The position numbers and the translations under genes were made by a program. A stretch of DNA of 64,000 nt from Leptolinea sp. UBA5203 (GTDB lineage Bacteria; Chloroflexota; Anaerolineae; Anaerolineales; Anaerolineaceae). The notes below the pieces were generated by a model. It searched no databases. It had not been told where the DNA came from and saw nothing but the letters and a program-made list of their open reading frames with translations. This document shows, in pieces, positions 16,614 through 25,861 of the stretch. The number at the start of each line of letters is the position of its first letter. Position 1 is the first letter of the stretch. The stretch lies in NCBI GenBank assembly GCA_002412765.1, contig DHVR01000021.1, positions 17,886 to 81,885 of the forward strand, written 5' to 3'.

Positions 16614-17600
16614 TTATCCTTTGTATGCAGAAATTTCATCCAAAATATATTTCTCGACACCGGCGGTGCCAATCGTTTTGGGTTGAAAACCAATATCCTC
16701 TCTCAAACGGGAAATATCCAGCGCCTGACGACCATTATCAGACTGCATGGCAAGCTCCGCATCCGCGGCTGCCTGCATCCATTCAACAGACAAACCATGC
16801 TTTTCAAATGCTGCCACCAAATCCCCAAAAGCCATGGCTTCTCCGGCCCCCGCATTATAAACGACATGCGGCCAGCTATCCACCTGGAATAATTGGGCTA
16901 TCGCCAGGCTTAAATCGGCGGTGTGCATCCAATCCCGCCGGATTTCAGGGCCAAAAACTTTGACGGATCGTCCAGCCTGCAAAGCGTTCATCAATCGCCG
17001 CGGGGTACTCATTCCGGTGCGCGCGCCTGTATTGCGTTCCATCGGTCCAAACATGGAAGCCAGGCGTAAGGAGGTCATCGGCTTCCCGGTATAGAGGGCA
17101 TACCGTTCGGTCAATAGTTCAATACTGTATTTTGAGATGCCGTAGAGATGATCCAGTTGAATATTCTTGTCTTCCGTTTGCAGGGCAACATCCCCGGCCT
17201 GGGGGCGTCCATATACACCGCTGCTGCTGATAAAGATAAAGCGTTCAACCAAATCAGACTGATAGGCCGCCCGCAGGGCATTGACTGCGCCCACCAGGTT
17301 GATATCCACCACGTCCGGGGAACGGTGCCATTCGGTGTCTTCATCGGGTGTCACGGCAGCAGCATGGATGAAATGCGTAATTTTGGACTTGCTCACCAAA
17401 GCATCCAGCGCATCACGATCCCGAATATCCAGGGGTTCAATTCTCACCTGGTCTTTCACAGGAGCAAAAAACCGACCGATGGTTTCATCCACCGGCAGCC
17501 GATCCGCGGCAAACAAAGTTGCCTCAGGGAAGGCTAACGCCAAATCTCTGACCAGATTGATGCCCACAAATCCCAATCCACCAGTTACCAGAATACGCAT
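16614..17600 (-). CDS. NAD-dependent epimerase/dehydratase (extended SDR)
   Basis: 328 aa. N-terminal MRILVTGGLGFVGINLV gives the GxxGxxG NAD motif, HAAAVTP (about 80) follows, SSSGVYG (about 125) supplies Ser/Thr and YGISK (about 150) the YxxxK. Such enzymes act on nucleotide sugars or, in some catabolic branches, on free sugar acids and uronate or denose-like compounds. It sits 5 bp from the deacylase gene and 9 bp from the hydroxyacid dehydrogenase gene, inside the long operon. A catabolic rather than cell-wall role is inferred only from that context. Confidence 0.85.
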   Translation of the reverse strand: MRILVTGGLGFVGINLVRDLALAFPEATLFAADRLPVDETIGRFFAPVKDQVRIEPLDIRDRDALDALVSKSKITHFIHAAAVTPDEDTEWHRSPDVVDINLVGAVNALRAAYQSDLVERFIFISSSGVYGRPQAGDVALQTEDKNIQLDHLYGISKYSIELLTERYALYTGKPMTSLRLASMFGPMERNTGARTGMSTPRRLMNALQAGRSVKVFGPEIRRDWMHTADLSLAIAQLFQVDSWPHVVYNAGAGEAMAFGDLVAAFEKHGLSVEWMQAAADAELAMQSDNGRQALDISRLREDIGFQPKTIGTAGVEKYILDEISAYKG

Positions 17601-17609
17601 GGATAGTTC

Positions 17610-18563
17610 CTACGCTGCCTTCTGCTGCAAATGATAGGCAATTTCTTCGGCCGTGTTCTTCCAGGCTTCGGGCATGTAGGTACCCGCCACATGCGCCGTC
17701 AGGATGACGTTATCGCCGGCCAGCGCAAGTAAAGGATCATCCTTGGGCAGGGGCTCATAACGAAAAACATCCATTCCCACGCCGGCAATGCTGCCCGATT
17801 TAAGGGCTTCCACCAAATCGACTTCATTGACCATGCGGCCGCGGGAGGTATTAATGAAAAAAGCCGTTTTCTTCATCAGGCCAAATTCGCGCTTACCAAA
17901 TTGACCATCATTGCCACCGGGGCCGTCCAAAAAGCGGTGATGCAGCGTGACAAAGTCCGCTTGCTGCAGTAAAGTATCCAGATCCACATAGCGGATACCC
18001 AATTCTTTTTCCACTTCCACGGGCTGACGCTGCACATCGTAGTACATCAATTGCATGCCGAAGGCTTTCAATCGTTTGGCTACTTCCCGGCCGATATAGC
18101 CCAATCCAATGATGCCCACGGATTTGGCATAAACAGCATCATTGGATTGCAGACCAATCCAGTTATAGGTGTATTTTTTCTGGTCGGTTTGGATAGGCTG
18201 ATCTTTGCCTGCCACCCAGGCTTTGGCTGCGGTCTGTCGGGTAACCCACAAGAAATGCCGGCTGAGGGTTAGAATCAAGGTCACAGCATGTTCAGCGACC
18301 CCAATTAGACCGGTGTTGGCACATTCGATGATTGGATACGCCCCTGGAACAATTTCTGCTTGTCCAGGAACCAGTTTCAGCACCAGGCTTAAGTTGCCGT
18401 GGGTTTGTTCCACCATGGATGGGGTGACAGAAACATGCTCTGTTAGAATGGCGGAAGCATCCTGAGGTTGATCGGTTAATTGCCATGTTGCTGGCAAATT
18501 CGCAAGGATGGCATCCATTTGTTCTTTTTGAATCGCCGGATCGGCTTGATAAAGCTTCTTCAT
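17610..18563 (-). CDS. D-isomer-specific 2-hydroxyacid dehydrogenase 1
   Basis: 317 aa. Rossmann motif GIIGLGYIGREVAKRL (about 149-164), and catalytic Arg in NTSRGRMVNEVDL (about 234), Glu in DVFRYEP (about 264) and His in LTAHVAG (about 282) are all present. It would interconvert a 2-oxoacid and a D-2-hydroxyacid with NAD(P)H. It follows the S9 peptidase gene by 21 bp. A second member of the family is at 49462-50481; the two are not closely similar. Confidence 0.88.
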   Translation of the reverse strand: MKKLYQADPAIQKEQMDAILANLPATWQLTDQPQDASAILTEHVSVTPSMVEQTHGNLSLVLKLVPGQAEIVPGAYPIIECANTGLIGVAEHAVTLILTLSRHFLWVTRQTAAKAWVAGKDQPIQTDQKKYTYNWIGLQSNDAVYAKSVGIIGLGYIGREVAKRLKAFGMQLMYYDVQRQPVEVEKELGIRYVDLDTLLQQADFVTLHHRFLDGPGGNDGQFGKREFGLMKKTAFFINTSRGRMVNEVDLVEALKSGSIAGVGMDVFRYEPLPKDDPLLALAGDNVILTAHVAGTYMPEAWKNTAEEIAYHLQQKAA

Positions 18564-18584
18564 ATCTACGTCCTACTTTTTTTC

Positions 18585-20879
18585 TTACCCAACCCGCAAA
18601 CTTAATTCGCGTGCCAGGGATAATTGTGCCAGGGAGGGTGCATGGAGGCTTTTGTCAGTAAACAAGACGCTCACCGAATCCCCATCCACACTTAGCTGCG
18701 GTTGGATGCTTTTGGTTTTCGAATAAGCAGCCAGTTGGTTCAGGAAACGGACGGCCAAATCAAAATTACCGCAGGCAAAGGATTTTGTTAAAGTTTCGCC
18801 TTCCAATTTCCACCCGCCAAATTCATCCAGATAGGCATGAAAATCAGCTTTCTCAAAAATACCCGGTTGATAATATTCAGGCTGAATATGAGTATCGAAC
18901 CAGTCTACAATTTTATACAACCGCTCCACCCGATGCCGCGGTTCCCCGGATCTCGAGAGTTCATGCCCTTCCCGTGGGAAGCGCACCATGACTGCATCCC
19001 GATTGCCATGCCGCCGTAAAGCCGCAAAGAAAGTCTCTGCCTGGCTGATCGGTACGCGGTAATCCAATTCGCTGTGCAAAATCATCAGCGGGGTGGTTAC
19101 GTTTTTGGCATGCGCTGCAGGAGAGTACTCCCACAATTCCTTTAATGTCTCTTCACGGGGAATGCCCCCATGGTACCACTCCACCGATTCGGGAATGTCG
19201 CCGCTGCCAAACATATTGAGTTCGTCGTACACGCCGCGCTGGGATACTGCTGCCTTAAAACGATTGGTATGGGTTACGATCCATCCAGTTAAGAAACCGC
19301 CGTAAGAACCGCCGGTAACCGCCAGTCGTTCAGGATCCACTGATTTTTCCATGGAAATCACAGTGTCCATGCCGGTCATGATATCCGGCATATCGGTATA
19401 GCCGCCTTTGCCGCGAATGCGCTGGAACTTGGCGCCATATCCGGAGGAACCGCGCGGGTTACAGAAGAAGACAAAATACCCGCGGGCAGCCAGTATCTGA
19501 AATTCATGCCAGAAGGTATTACCCCACATCACCTGCGGACCGCCGTGAATCTCTACTGCCAGAGGATAGCTCTTTTTGGGGTCAAAATTTCGTGGTCGCA
19601 TGTACCAGCCCTGAATTTCTACATCGCCAGCCCCGCGGTAGTTGATTTCCGTCACGTCACTGAGATGATATTTTTTCTCCCAGGCAGCATTGAAGCTCGT
19701 TAACTGGGTTTCTTCCTGCGTAGGGAGATGCTTTGAGAATAATTCACTGGGCATCAGGGGAGACGTTGCCGAGAACGCAATAGTCTTGCCTGCTTGATCC
19801 AGAGTGAAACCGGTCACCTGGCGCTTACCGCTTACCCATTCTTCTTTGATGGATCCATCCAAATTGACTTTGATTAACTTTCCATCCCCATGATCATGGG
19901 TCAGGAAGATCAAATGCTGGCTGTCCACATCCCATTTAAAATCAATTACGGTTAAATCATCGCCGCTGATAATTTTAGTCTTGCCACCAGTAAAAGGGGT
20001 CACGGCAATGTAATAAGGCTCGGCATACGGGCTTTCCACTTTAGGTACAAAACAATGGGCAACCCATTTTCCATCCGGGGAAACCAGGGGATGACGGCCT
20101 TCTTCAGCCACTTCAAAAGCAACGATGCTTTCTTCGCCGGTAGTAATATCAATCTTCAAAATCGTTGACCATAACTCAAAGAATTCATCCCCGCTGGATT
20201 GTTTGCGATTGGAATTTGTCACCACATAGCGGCTGTCTGGGGACCAATCCACCATGCTGTGGTGGAACATGCCGCTGGTCAGACGCTTGGGAGTGCCACC
20301 AGATACGGGAATGACGTACACGTGATGATATTTTCCGTCAAAGAAACTTGTCCCGGTGCGATAAGGTAATTGAGTGATCACCCTGGGATCTTTAAGCGCC
20401 TGTCGTTGATCACCGCTCCAATCGCTGGCGAAACCACTCACTGGGGAATCATACAAAACCCCCTTGTCTTCCAGGGCACACTCTTCAGCCGTGCTGTCGG
20501 ATAAAAACGCCAGCCATTGACCATCCGGTGACCAAACTGGAGCGCTGGCTCCACCCACCATTTGGGTTAACTGCCTGGCTTCCCCCCCACTGGTTGAGAT
20601 TAGGTACAACTGTGCAGAGCCGCTGCGCGTGGAAACAAAACAAATCTGCTTACCATCCGGTGACCAGCGAGGGGAAGATTCTTTTTGTTGGTCACCACTC
20701 AAACGGATCATGGATTTAGTAGCTAAATCCATGATCTGAATTTTACGAGTATAGCGATTATCCGTATAAACGGGTTGTGTTTGTACGAAAGCGACCCTGT
20801 GGCCGTCCGGACTGATTTGCGGATCTTCAATGGTGATCAGATCATAAAGACTTTCTGGAACAATGGGTAAACCGCCCAT
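18585..20879 (-). CDS. S9 family peptidase (acylaminoacyl-peptidase/prolyl-oligopeptidase type)
   Basis: 764 aa from ATG 20879 (AAGGAG 8 nt upstream; an upstream GTG overlaps the RBS). Residues 1-400 hold TolB/WD40-like propeller repeats (SPDGKQICFVSTRSG, WSPDGQWLAFLSD, WSPDSRYVVTNSN). The C-terminal alpha/beta-hydrolase domain has the nucleophile motif GGSYGGF (Ser near 525), Asp in SELDYRVP (near 606) and His in REGHELS (near 639). There is no signal peptide, so it is a cytoplasmic serine peptidase that would cut short, possibly N-blocked peptides brought in by transporter 2, whose DppC gene lies 12 bp upstream. A C-terminal extension of about 100 residues follows the catalytic His. Confidence 0.9.
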   Translation of the reverse strand: MGGLPIVPESLYDLITIEDPQISPDGHRVAFVQTQPVYTDNRYTRKIQIMDLATKSMIRLSGDQQKESSPRWSPDGKQICFVSTRSGSAQLYLISTSGGEARQLTQMVGGASAPVWSPDGQWLAFLSDSTAEECALEDKGVLYDSPVSGFASDWSGDQRQALKDPRVITQLPYRTGTSFFDGKYHHVYVIPVSGGTPKRLTSGMFHHSMVDWSPDSRYVVTNSNRKQSSGDEFFELWSTILKIDITTGEESIVAFEVAEEGRHPLVSPDGKWVAHCFVPKVESPYAEPYYIAVTPFTGGKTKIISGDDLTVIDFKWDVDSQHLIFLTHDHGDGKLIKVNLDGSIKEEWVSGKRQVTGFTLDQAGKTIAFSATSPLMPSELFSKHLPTQEETQLTSFNAAWEKKYHLSDVTEINYRGAGDVEIQGWYMRPRNFDPKKSYPLAVEIHGGPQVMWGNTFWHEFQILAARGYFVFFCNPRGSSGYGAKFQRIRGKGGYTDMPDIMTGMDTVISMEKSVDPERLAVTGGSYGGFLTGWIVTHTNRFKAAVSQRGVYDELNMFGSGDIPESVEWYHGGIPREETLKELWEYSPAAHAKNVTTPLMILHSELDYRVPISQAETFFAALRRHGNRDAVMVRFPREGHELSRSGEPRHRVERLYKIVDWFDTHIQPEYYQPGIFEKADFHAYLDEFGGWKLEGETLTKSFACGNFDLAVRFLNQLAAYSKTKSIQPQLSVDGDSVSVLFTDKSLHAPSLAQLSLARELSLRVG

Positions 20880-20900
20880 ATCAATCACTCCTTTTAACCT

Positions 20901-21797
20901 TTAATGAATGGTTCGTGGATCAATTTCGTCGCGCAACCAGTCACCGAGCAAATTAATGCCCAGCACGGTCATGGCAATAGCTAAACCTGGGATGGTGGTC
21001 AACCACCAACCATCGCGAATATATTCCCGGCCTTCAGAGAGCATAATGCCCCAGGTAGGGGTATCCGGTGTGACACCCAGGCCAAGAAAGCTCAAACTGG
21101 CTTCCGCAATGATGGTACTGGCCACGGAAAAAGAGGCAATGATAATGACTGGCCCAATAATATTTGGCAGAATGTGATGTACGATGATACGGCTGTCCCT
21201 TGCACCAATTGTACGGGCAGCCTCAACAAACTCTTTTTCTCGCAAGGAGATCACGGTGCCGCGGACGACACGGGAATAGCTTACCCAGCCGGTCAGCCCC
21301 AGCACCAGGATCAGGTTTTTCAACCCCGGGCCAACCACCGCAAGCACAGCCAACATCAACAAAATGAAGGGGAAAGCCAGTTGAATATCCGCTAACCGCA
21401 TGATAACATCGTCTATCCATCCGCCAAAATAGCCGGAAATCAGCCCCAAAATTGTCCCGATCGTTCCAGCAATCATGACGGAAACAAAACCTACAATTAA
21501 TGAGACCCGGGCACCATAAGCTAAACGTGTCCATATATCCCGTCCAACGGCATCCGTTCCCAGAGGAAATTCGGGGTTAGAACCTTCGAAAGGTACAGGA
21601 GCAGTTAAGCGGGCGCGTAAATTGGTTGTCTTCGGATCCCTATCGGTAATGATTGGTGCGAATACGGCCATAAAAATCACTAACAAAATCACCACTAAAC
21701 CAAATACTGCTGTTGAAGAAGCCAATAAATCTTTCAAGAGATAATTTCGGCGTGGTTTTAATATCGCTGTCGAATTGTCTGCATCCATATGTGCCAT
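20901..21797 (-). CDS. Peptide-type ABC transporter permease, DppC-like (transporter 2)
   Basis: 298 aa with an OppC_N helix (about 30-52), LGTDAVGRDIWTRLAYGAR (about 80-98) and the ATPase-docking segment REKEFVEAARTIGARDSRIIVHHILPN (about 178-204). GGAGGG precedes ATG. It lies 13 bp after the DppB gene and 12 bp before the S9 peptidase gene, so peptide uptake and cleavage are encoded on one transcript. No ATPase gene accompanies it. Confidence 0.92.
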   Translation of the reverse strand: MAHMDADNSTAILKPRRNYLLKDLLASSTAVFGLVVILLVIFMAVFAPIITDRDPKTTNLRARLTAPVPFEGSNPEFPLGTDAVGRDIWTRLAYGARVSLIVGFVSVMIAGTIGTILGLISGYFGGWIDDVIMRLADIQLAFPFILLMLAVLAVVGPGLKNLILVLGLTGWVSYSRVVRGTVISLREKEFVEAARTIGARDSRIIVHHILPNIIGPVIIIASFSVASTIIAEASLSFLGLGVTPDTPTWGIMLSEGREYIRDGWWLTTIPGLAIAMTVLGINLLGDWLRDEIDPRTIH

Positions 21798-21810
21798 GAA
21801 TTCCCTCCGC

Positions 21811-22734
21811 CTAATTTAACCTGACCCGAGGATCAAGGAATGTGTACGTAAAATCAACGATCAAATTTGCAAAAACGAAAATTAAGGCAAATAATGTCAC
21901 ACAAGCTTGGACCAACGGCAAATCTTTACCGTAAATGGCTTTTACGGTCAGCATGCCCATCCCAGGCCAGGCAAAAATCGTTTCAACAATTAAGGCCCCA
22001 CCCAGGAGACCTCCGAAATCCAGCCCTATTAATGTGATCACAGGGATCAAGGCATTCCGTAAAGCATGTTTGATCAACACACTTCGCGATGTGAGTCCCT
22101 TGGATCGGGCTGTTCGAATATAATCTTCATTCAAGACTTCCAGCATGGAAGAGCGTACCATGCGGGTATTGCGTGCAATACTAAAGAAGGACATGGTAAT
22201 CACGGGCAGAATAAGGTTTTCAAAACCTCCCCTGCCGGAAACAGGCAACAGCCTTAGCTGCACCGAAACAATCATGATCAACATCAAGCCCATCCAAAAA
22301 CTGGGTACGGATTGACCAACCAATGCAATAACCATACTAAAACGGTCCCAAAACGAATTGCGCTTTGTGGCCGCAATAATGCCTAAGGGAATAGAAATAA
22401 CCAGCGATAGCGCCAGCGAAGTTAATGCAAGCTGCATGGTAGCCGGCAGCCGTTCCATGATGATTTTCATATTGTCATCTTTATAGCGGTAAGATTTACC
22501 AAAATCACCCTGGACGGCATTGGAGAGCCATTCAAAATACTGGACCGGAACAGGACGATCAAACCCCATGCGATGACGAAAATCCTGGATATCCTGCTCA
22601 GTCATACCCCGAATTTCACCCAGTAAGGTATAGGTAGGATCCCCAGCGAGGAAATTAACCCCGAAGGCGACGATGGTTACCCCAATTAAAACAATAATTG
22701 CTTGTAGCAGTCTGCGAATCGTATATTGAAGCAA
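21811..22734 (-). CDS. Peptide-type ABC transporter permease, DppB-like (transporter 2), TTG start
   Basis: 307 aa from a TTG at 22734, chosen because AAAGGAGTGG lies 5 nt upstream and the resulting N-terminus LQYTIRRLLQAI matches DppB proteins; an in-frame ATG at 22770 falls inside a hairpin. The BPD_transp_1 domain contains EDYIRTARSKGLTSRSVLIKHALRN (about 207-231) and GALIVETIFAWPGMG. It forms the membrane channel with the DppC-like subunit. It is preceded by a stem-loop separating it from the binding-protein gene. Confidence 0.88.
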   Translation of the reverse strand: MLQYTIRRLLQAIIVLIGVTIVAFGVNFLAGDPTYTLLGEIRGMTEQDIQDFRHRMGFDRPVPVQYFEWLSNAVQGDFGKSYRYKDDNMKIIMERLPATMQLALTSLALSLVISIPLGIIAATKRNSFWDRFSMVIALVGQSVPSFWMGLMLIMIVSVQLRLLPVSGRGGFENLILPVITMSFFSIARNTRMVRSSMLEVLNEDYIRTARSKGLTSRSVLIKHALRNALIPVITLIGLDFGGLLGGALIVETIFAWPGMGMLTVKAIYGKDLPLVQACVTLFALIFVFANLIVDFTYTFLDPRVRLN

Positions 22735-22756
22735 TTTAACCACTCCTTTCAAGGCA

Positions 22757-22782
22757 TGGGGCAGCAGCAAGCCGCTGCCCCA
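22757..22782 (-). other. Stem-loop between binding-protein and permease genes (transporter 2)
   Basis: 9-bp GC-rich stem (22757-22765 with 22774-22782) in the 67-bp gap, without a T-run. It probably stabilises the upstream message so that more binding protein than permease is made. The same layout occurs at 47638-47666. Confidence 0.65.
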
Positions 22783-22801
22783 GATTTCTAACTTGATACT
22801 C

Positions 22802-24424
22802 TTATTCTACAAAATTAACGTTAAACATGTGAATACGGCCGGTGATTGGGGGATCCCAGTCGATACGATTGGCAATACCATAGCTGTTGATCAAGCGATA
22901 TAACCAAACCTGAGGAGCTTCTTCAAAGGCAATTACTTGCATGTCATCGAGCAATTGGGCGCGAACAGCAGGATCGAATTCAACTAACAGTTGATTGTAC
23001 AGGTCCATGAATTCGACATTGTCCCAACCACCATAGTTGGTGACGGAGGTGGAAGCAAGGTCGGTGATGTCGCCCTGACCTTCGAAGGAAGAGCAGGAAC
23101 CCATGAAGAACATGTCACCAAAATCTTTGTTGATCAATTTGTCGATGGCGACAGATCGTTCGGTTGGGATTGCGGAGGCATTGATACCAATCTGCTGGTA
23201 CATGTCGATGATGGAGGTCAAAACTTCATAGCGATCGCTGGTTGGATCGTAGTAGATCATGATCTCGGGGGAGAGGACTTCGCCGTCTTTTTCCATCATG
23301 CCATCCGCATTGGGGGTATAGCCGGAAGCGGCTAACAATTCGGTGGCTTTTTCGGGATCATAAGGATAGGCAGAGAGATCTTCATTCAACCATGGGGGAT
23401 TCACATTGATGACCATGCGGGGGGCAGCACCACCGAAGATAACTTCGTTGATGGTTTCCCAATCCACGGCATAGTTCATCGCCTGGCGGATATTTTTGTC
23501 CTGGAAGGTAGGATCAGCAAAATTGAAACCGAAGAACATACGGCAGCCGCCCATCTTGGAAACCAGGCGGGCAGTCTCAATCGCTTCCACTTCACTGAAT
23601 TTCGCAACAGGAATATTTTGGGCTACATCTGCGCCACCGGTGGCCAATTCGGCAATCCGGGTGGAAGCTTCAGGAACATTGCGAAAAACCAATTCTTTGA
23701 TGGCAGGTGCGCCAGCCCAGTACTCTTCATTGGCTACCAGGGAGATATGGTCGTCCAGAACAAATTCCACGAATTTGAAGGGGCCGGAACCCATAGCGGT
23801 TTTGCTGGTATCTTCCACGGCCATATTTTCATAGAAGGCTTTGGACATGATGCCCACTTCCTGGATGGAATAAAGGAAGGCAGGTACGGGTTGTTCGGTG
23901 GTGATGGAAACAGTGTAATCATCAACCACTTCGACGTTCTCGACCAGCATCTGGCTGTTGAGGTACTCGGTATTACCGGTAGCACCAATGGCAGGATCGG
24001 TCATACGGTCAACCGTGTATTTGACATCGGCAGCGGTTAAAGGTGTGCCGTCCCAGAATTTGACATCATCCCGCAGGGTGAATGTCCAGGTTTTGCCATC
24101 TTCACTGTTGGTCCACGATTTAGCCAATGAGGGAGCTAATTCAACATTCTCATCCAACACTACCAGTTCGTCAAACATGTTTTCGTAAATGCTGGCGGCA
24201 TTTAATGAGGAGCTGAACATAGGATCCATCTGATCCAAAATGCTGTCCATGGCGATTACGACAGGGCCTTGCTCGACCACTGCAGCTTCGGCTGGTGCAG
24301 CTTCAGCAGCAGGTGCATCAGCAGCAGGTGCTTCAGCAACAGGTGCTTCAGCAGCAGGGGCCGGAGTACCGCAGGCGCTCAGCACCAGGGTCAAGGCAAG
24401 AAGCAAAAATAAAACTTTCTTCAT
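22802..24424 (-). CDS. Peptide-type ABC transporter substrate-binding lipoprotein (transporter 2)
   Basis: 540 aa SBP_bac_5 protein. Lipobox LVLSAC (Cys18), then an Ala/Pro/Glu repeat linker of about 30 residues typical of Chloroflexota lipoproteins. The domain contains DGKTWTFTLRDDVKFWDGTPLTAADVKY (about 110-137) and IRQAMNYAVDWETI (about 316). It is distinct from the transporter 1 protein and resembles the transporter 3 protein more (shared FWDGTPLTA/FWDGEKFNA and NPPW/NPPYKA segments). The ligand is unknown; the operon context of TldD/TldE and S9 peptidase argues for peptides. Confidence 0.92.
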   Translation of the reverse strand: MKKVLFLLLALTLVLSACGTPAPAAEAPVAEAPAADAPAAEAAPAEAAVVEQGPVVIAMDSILDQMDPMFSSSLNAASIYENMFDELVVLDENVELAPSLAKSWTNSEDGKTWTFTLRDDVKFWDGTPLTAADVKYTVDRMTDPAIGATGNTEYLNSQMLVENVEVVDDYTVSITTEQPVPAFLYSIQEVGIMSKAFYENMAVEDTSKTAMGSGPFKFVEFVLDDHISLVANEEYWAGAPAIKELVFRNVPEASTRIAELATGGADVAQNIPVAKFSEVEAIETARLVSKMGGCRMFFGFNFADPTFQDKNIRQAMNYAVDWETINEVIFGGAAPRMVINVNPPWLNEDLSAYPYDPEKATELLAASGYTPNADGMMEKDGEVLSPEIMIYYDPTSDRYEVLTSIIDMYQQIGINASAIPTERSVAIDKLINKDFGDMFFMGSCSSFEGQGDITDLASTSVTNYGGWDNVEFMDLYNQLLVEFDPAVRAQLLDDMQVIAFEEAPQVWLYRLINSYGIANRIDWDPPITGRIHMFNVNFVE

Positions 24425-24489
24425 CTTTTTATTCTCCTAAGTATGTTTTTGATATCCCGAAAATTCGGGTTAACCACAATGTAGTATTC

Positions 24490-25857
24490 TTAAAATGTCG
24501 ATGATCCAACTATATTAAAGTTTTCAATCTTCAGAGCTGGAACCAAAAATGCTCCATTAAACTGATTGACTAGTTTCTGTTGATCCCCTACCGATAATAT
24601 TTGTGAAAAAGCATCTACCAGGCTTTGCGTGAAGCGCAGATTATGTAAAGCCTGGCTGATCCTGCCATTTTGAATTTCAAAGGTACCATCCCGGGTCATG
24701 CCCGTTACAGTTGCCCTGCCAAAATGAATCTCCCTCACATACCAAAACCGTGTAATCAACAGTCCATGAGGGGTATCGGCGATCATCTCGTCCATGCTCT
24801 CCTGCCCTGGAGCGATAATCAAATGGGTAGGCAAGGGACTGGAATAATAGCGATCCCGCAAAGGGGAGAGCGCATGGCCGGTCGAAGCTACCTGATCATG
24901 GAGCGCAGTGAAGCTGTCATAGACCATATCGCCAGTAATCCCATTCTCTATCATGGAGACCCTTTGCTTGGGTACCCCTTCCCAATCAAAAGGAATGGAA
25001 AGGGTTCGTGGATCGTGCGCATCATCAACCAGGGTCAAATGCTCGGATAAGACCCGCTGACCCTTTTTACCCGTTAGGAAGGATTGTCCGCTTTGGACGG
25101 CACGGGCATGCAAGCCCATCCAGGACAGGTAGTGCAATAATTCGCCTACGGCAACCGGCGTCAAAATAACGGTGTAGGCACCATTTTCGATTGCGGATGG
25201 ATCGTGATTCTTTTCGGAAATCGAACGAGCTTCCCTGGCCAGCGCTTGGGCATCAAAATCACCCAACTTTCTGCCCATAGATTCCGCGTAGCCAGTACCA
25301 AAGCCCGCCTGCCCGCAGCGATTAACCACGGTGACGGCTTTATACAGGGTTTCTTCTTGAAAAACGGATTGTCCCCGTTGGGTGGCGACAGCTTTTGTAA
25401 ATGTACCATTACGAACAGACCCTGCCCCTTCAAAACCATAGGGAGCCAGTTCCTTCACCAGGATTTCAACTCTGTCTGCGCGTTCGGTGGGTCCAGCCTC
25501 ATGGGTTAGAGCATTGAATACGGGCTGCGATAATGGAATCACTTCCGCTTTGGGTGCAAAACCCTGAAACTGTGGTTTTGTTTGCGAAAGTTTAGCAATA
25601 TCTATGGCTTTCAACACCCCGGCTTTGAGAATTGTCTCGTCCATTTGGTTGATCGCGTAGGAGCCAATCTTGTTATCCACAGCCACCCGAATGGAAATCA
25701 GGGCATTCTCTTCGCTCATATTTTGATGGATAATATTGGCTGCGAATCGGGTCAGGCCATAATTTTGGGCGGAAAATATCACTTCGGTATCATCAGCCGG
25801 GGAGGATTTAATCACCCGATTGAGCAAACTCTTTACAGCATCTTCAGTCCAACGCAT
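24490..25857 (-). CDS. TldE/PmbA-like subunit of a TldD/TldE protease
   Basis: 455 aa of the TldD/PmbA family. It has the same two-domain fold as its neighbour but no HExxxH, as expected for the non-catalytic TldE (PmbA) subunit. Seen: HALSPLRDRYYSSPLPTHLIIAPG (about 330-353) and ITRFWYVREIHFGRATVTGMTRDGTFEIQNG (about 370-400). GGAGGG precedes the ATG, and the gene follows tldD by 4 bp, so the two are translationally coupled and should form the TldD-TldE heterodimer. In E. coli the pair degrades unfolded short peptides and removes leader peptides of modified peptides such as microcin B17. Confidence 0.85.
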   Translation of the reverse strand: MRWTEDAVKSLLNRVIKSSPADDTEVIFSAQNYGLTRFAANIIHQNMSEENALISIRVAVDNKIGSYAINQMDETILKAGVLKAIDIAKLSQTKPQFQGFAPKAEVIPLSQPVFNALTHEAGPTERADRVEILVKELAPYGFEGAGSVRNGTFTKAVATQRGQSVFQEETLYKAVTVVNRCGQAGFGTGYAESMGRKLGDFDAQALAREARSISEKNHDPSAIENGAYTVILTPVAVGELLHYLSWMGLHARAVQSGQSFLTGKKGQRVLSEHLTLVDDAHDPRTLSIPFDWEGVPKQRVSMIENGITGDMVYDSFTALHDQVASTGHALSPLRDRYYSSPLPTHLIIAPGQESMDEMIADTPHGLLITRFWYVREIHFGRATVTGMTRDGTFEIQNGRISQALHNLRFTQSLVDAFSQILSVGDQQKLVNQFNGAFLVPALKIENFNIVGSSTF

Positions 25858-25861
25858 CGGG

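Noticed and set aside
24456..24469. Short palindrome CCCGAA-AA-TTCGGG between TldE and the binding-protein gene as an operator
   Set aside because: Six-bp arms with a two-base centre, no second copy found, and no link to a promoter; could be chance.
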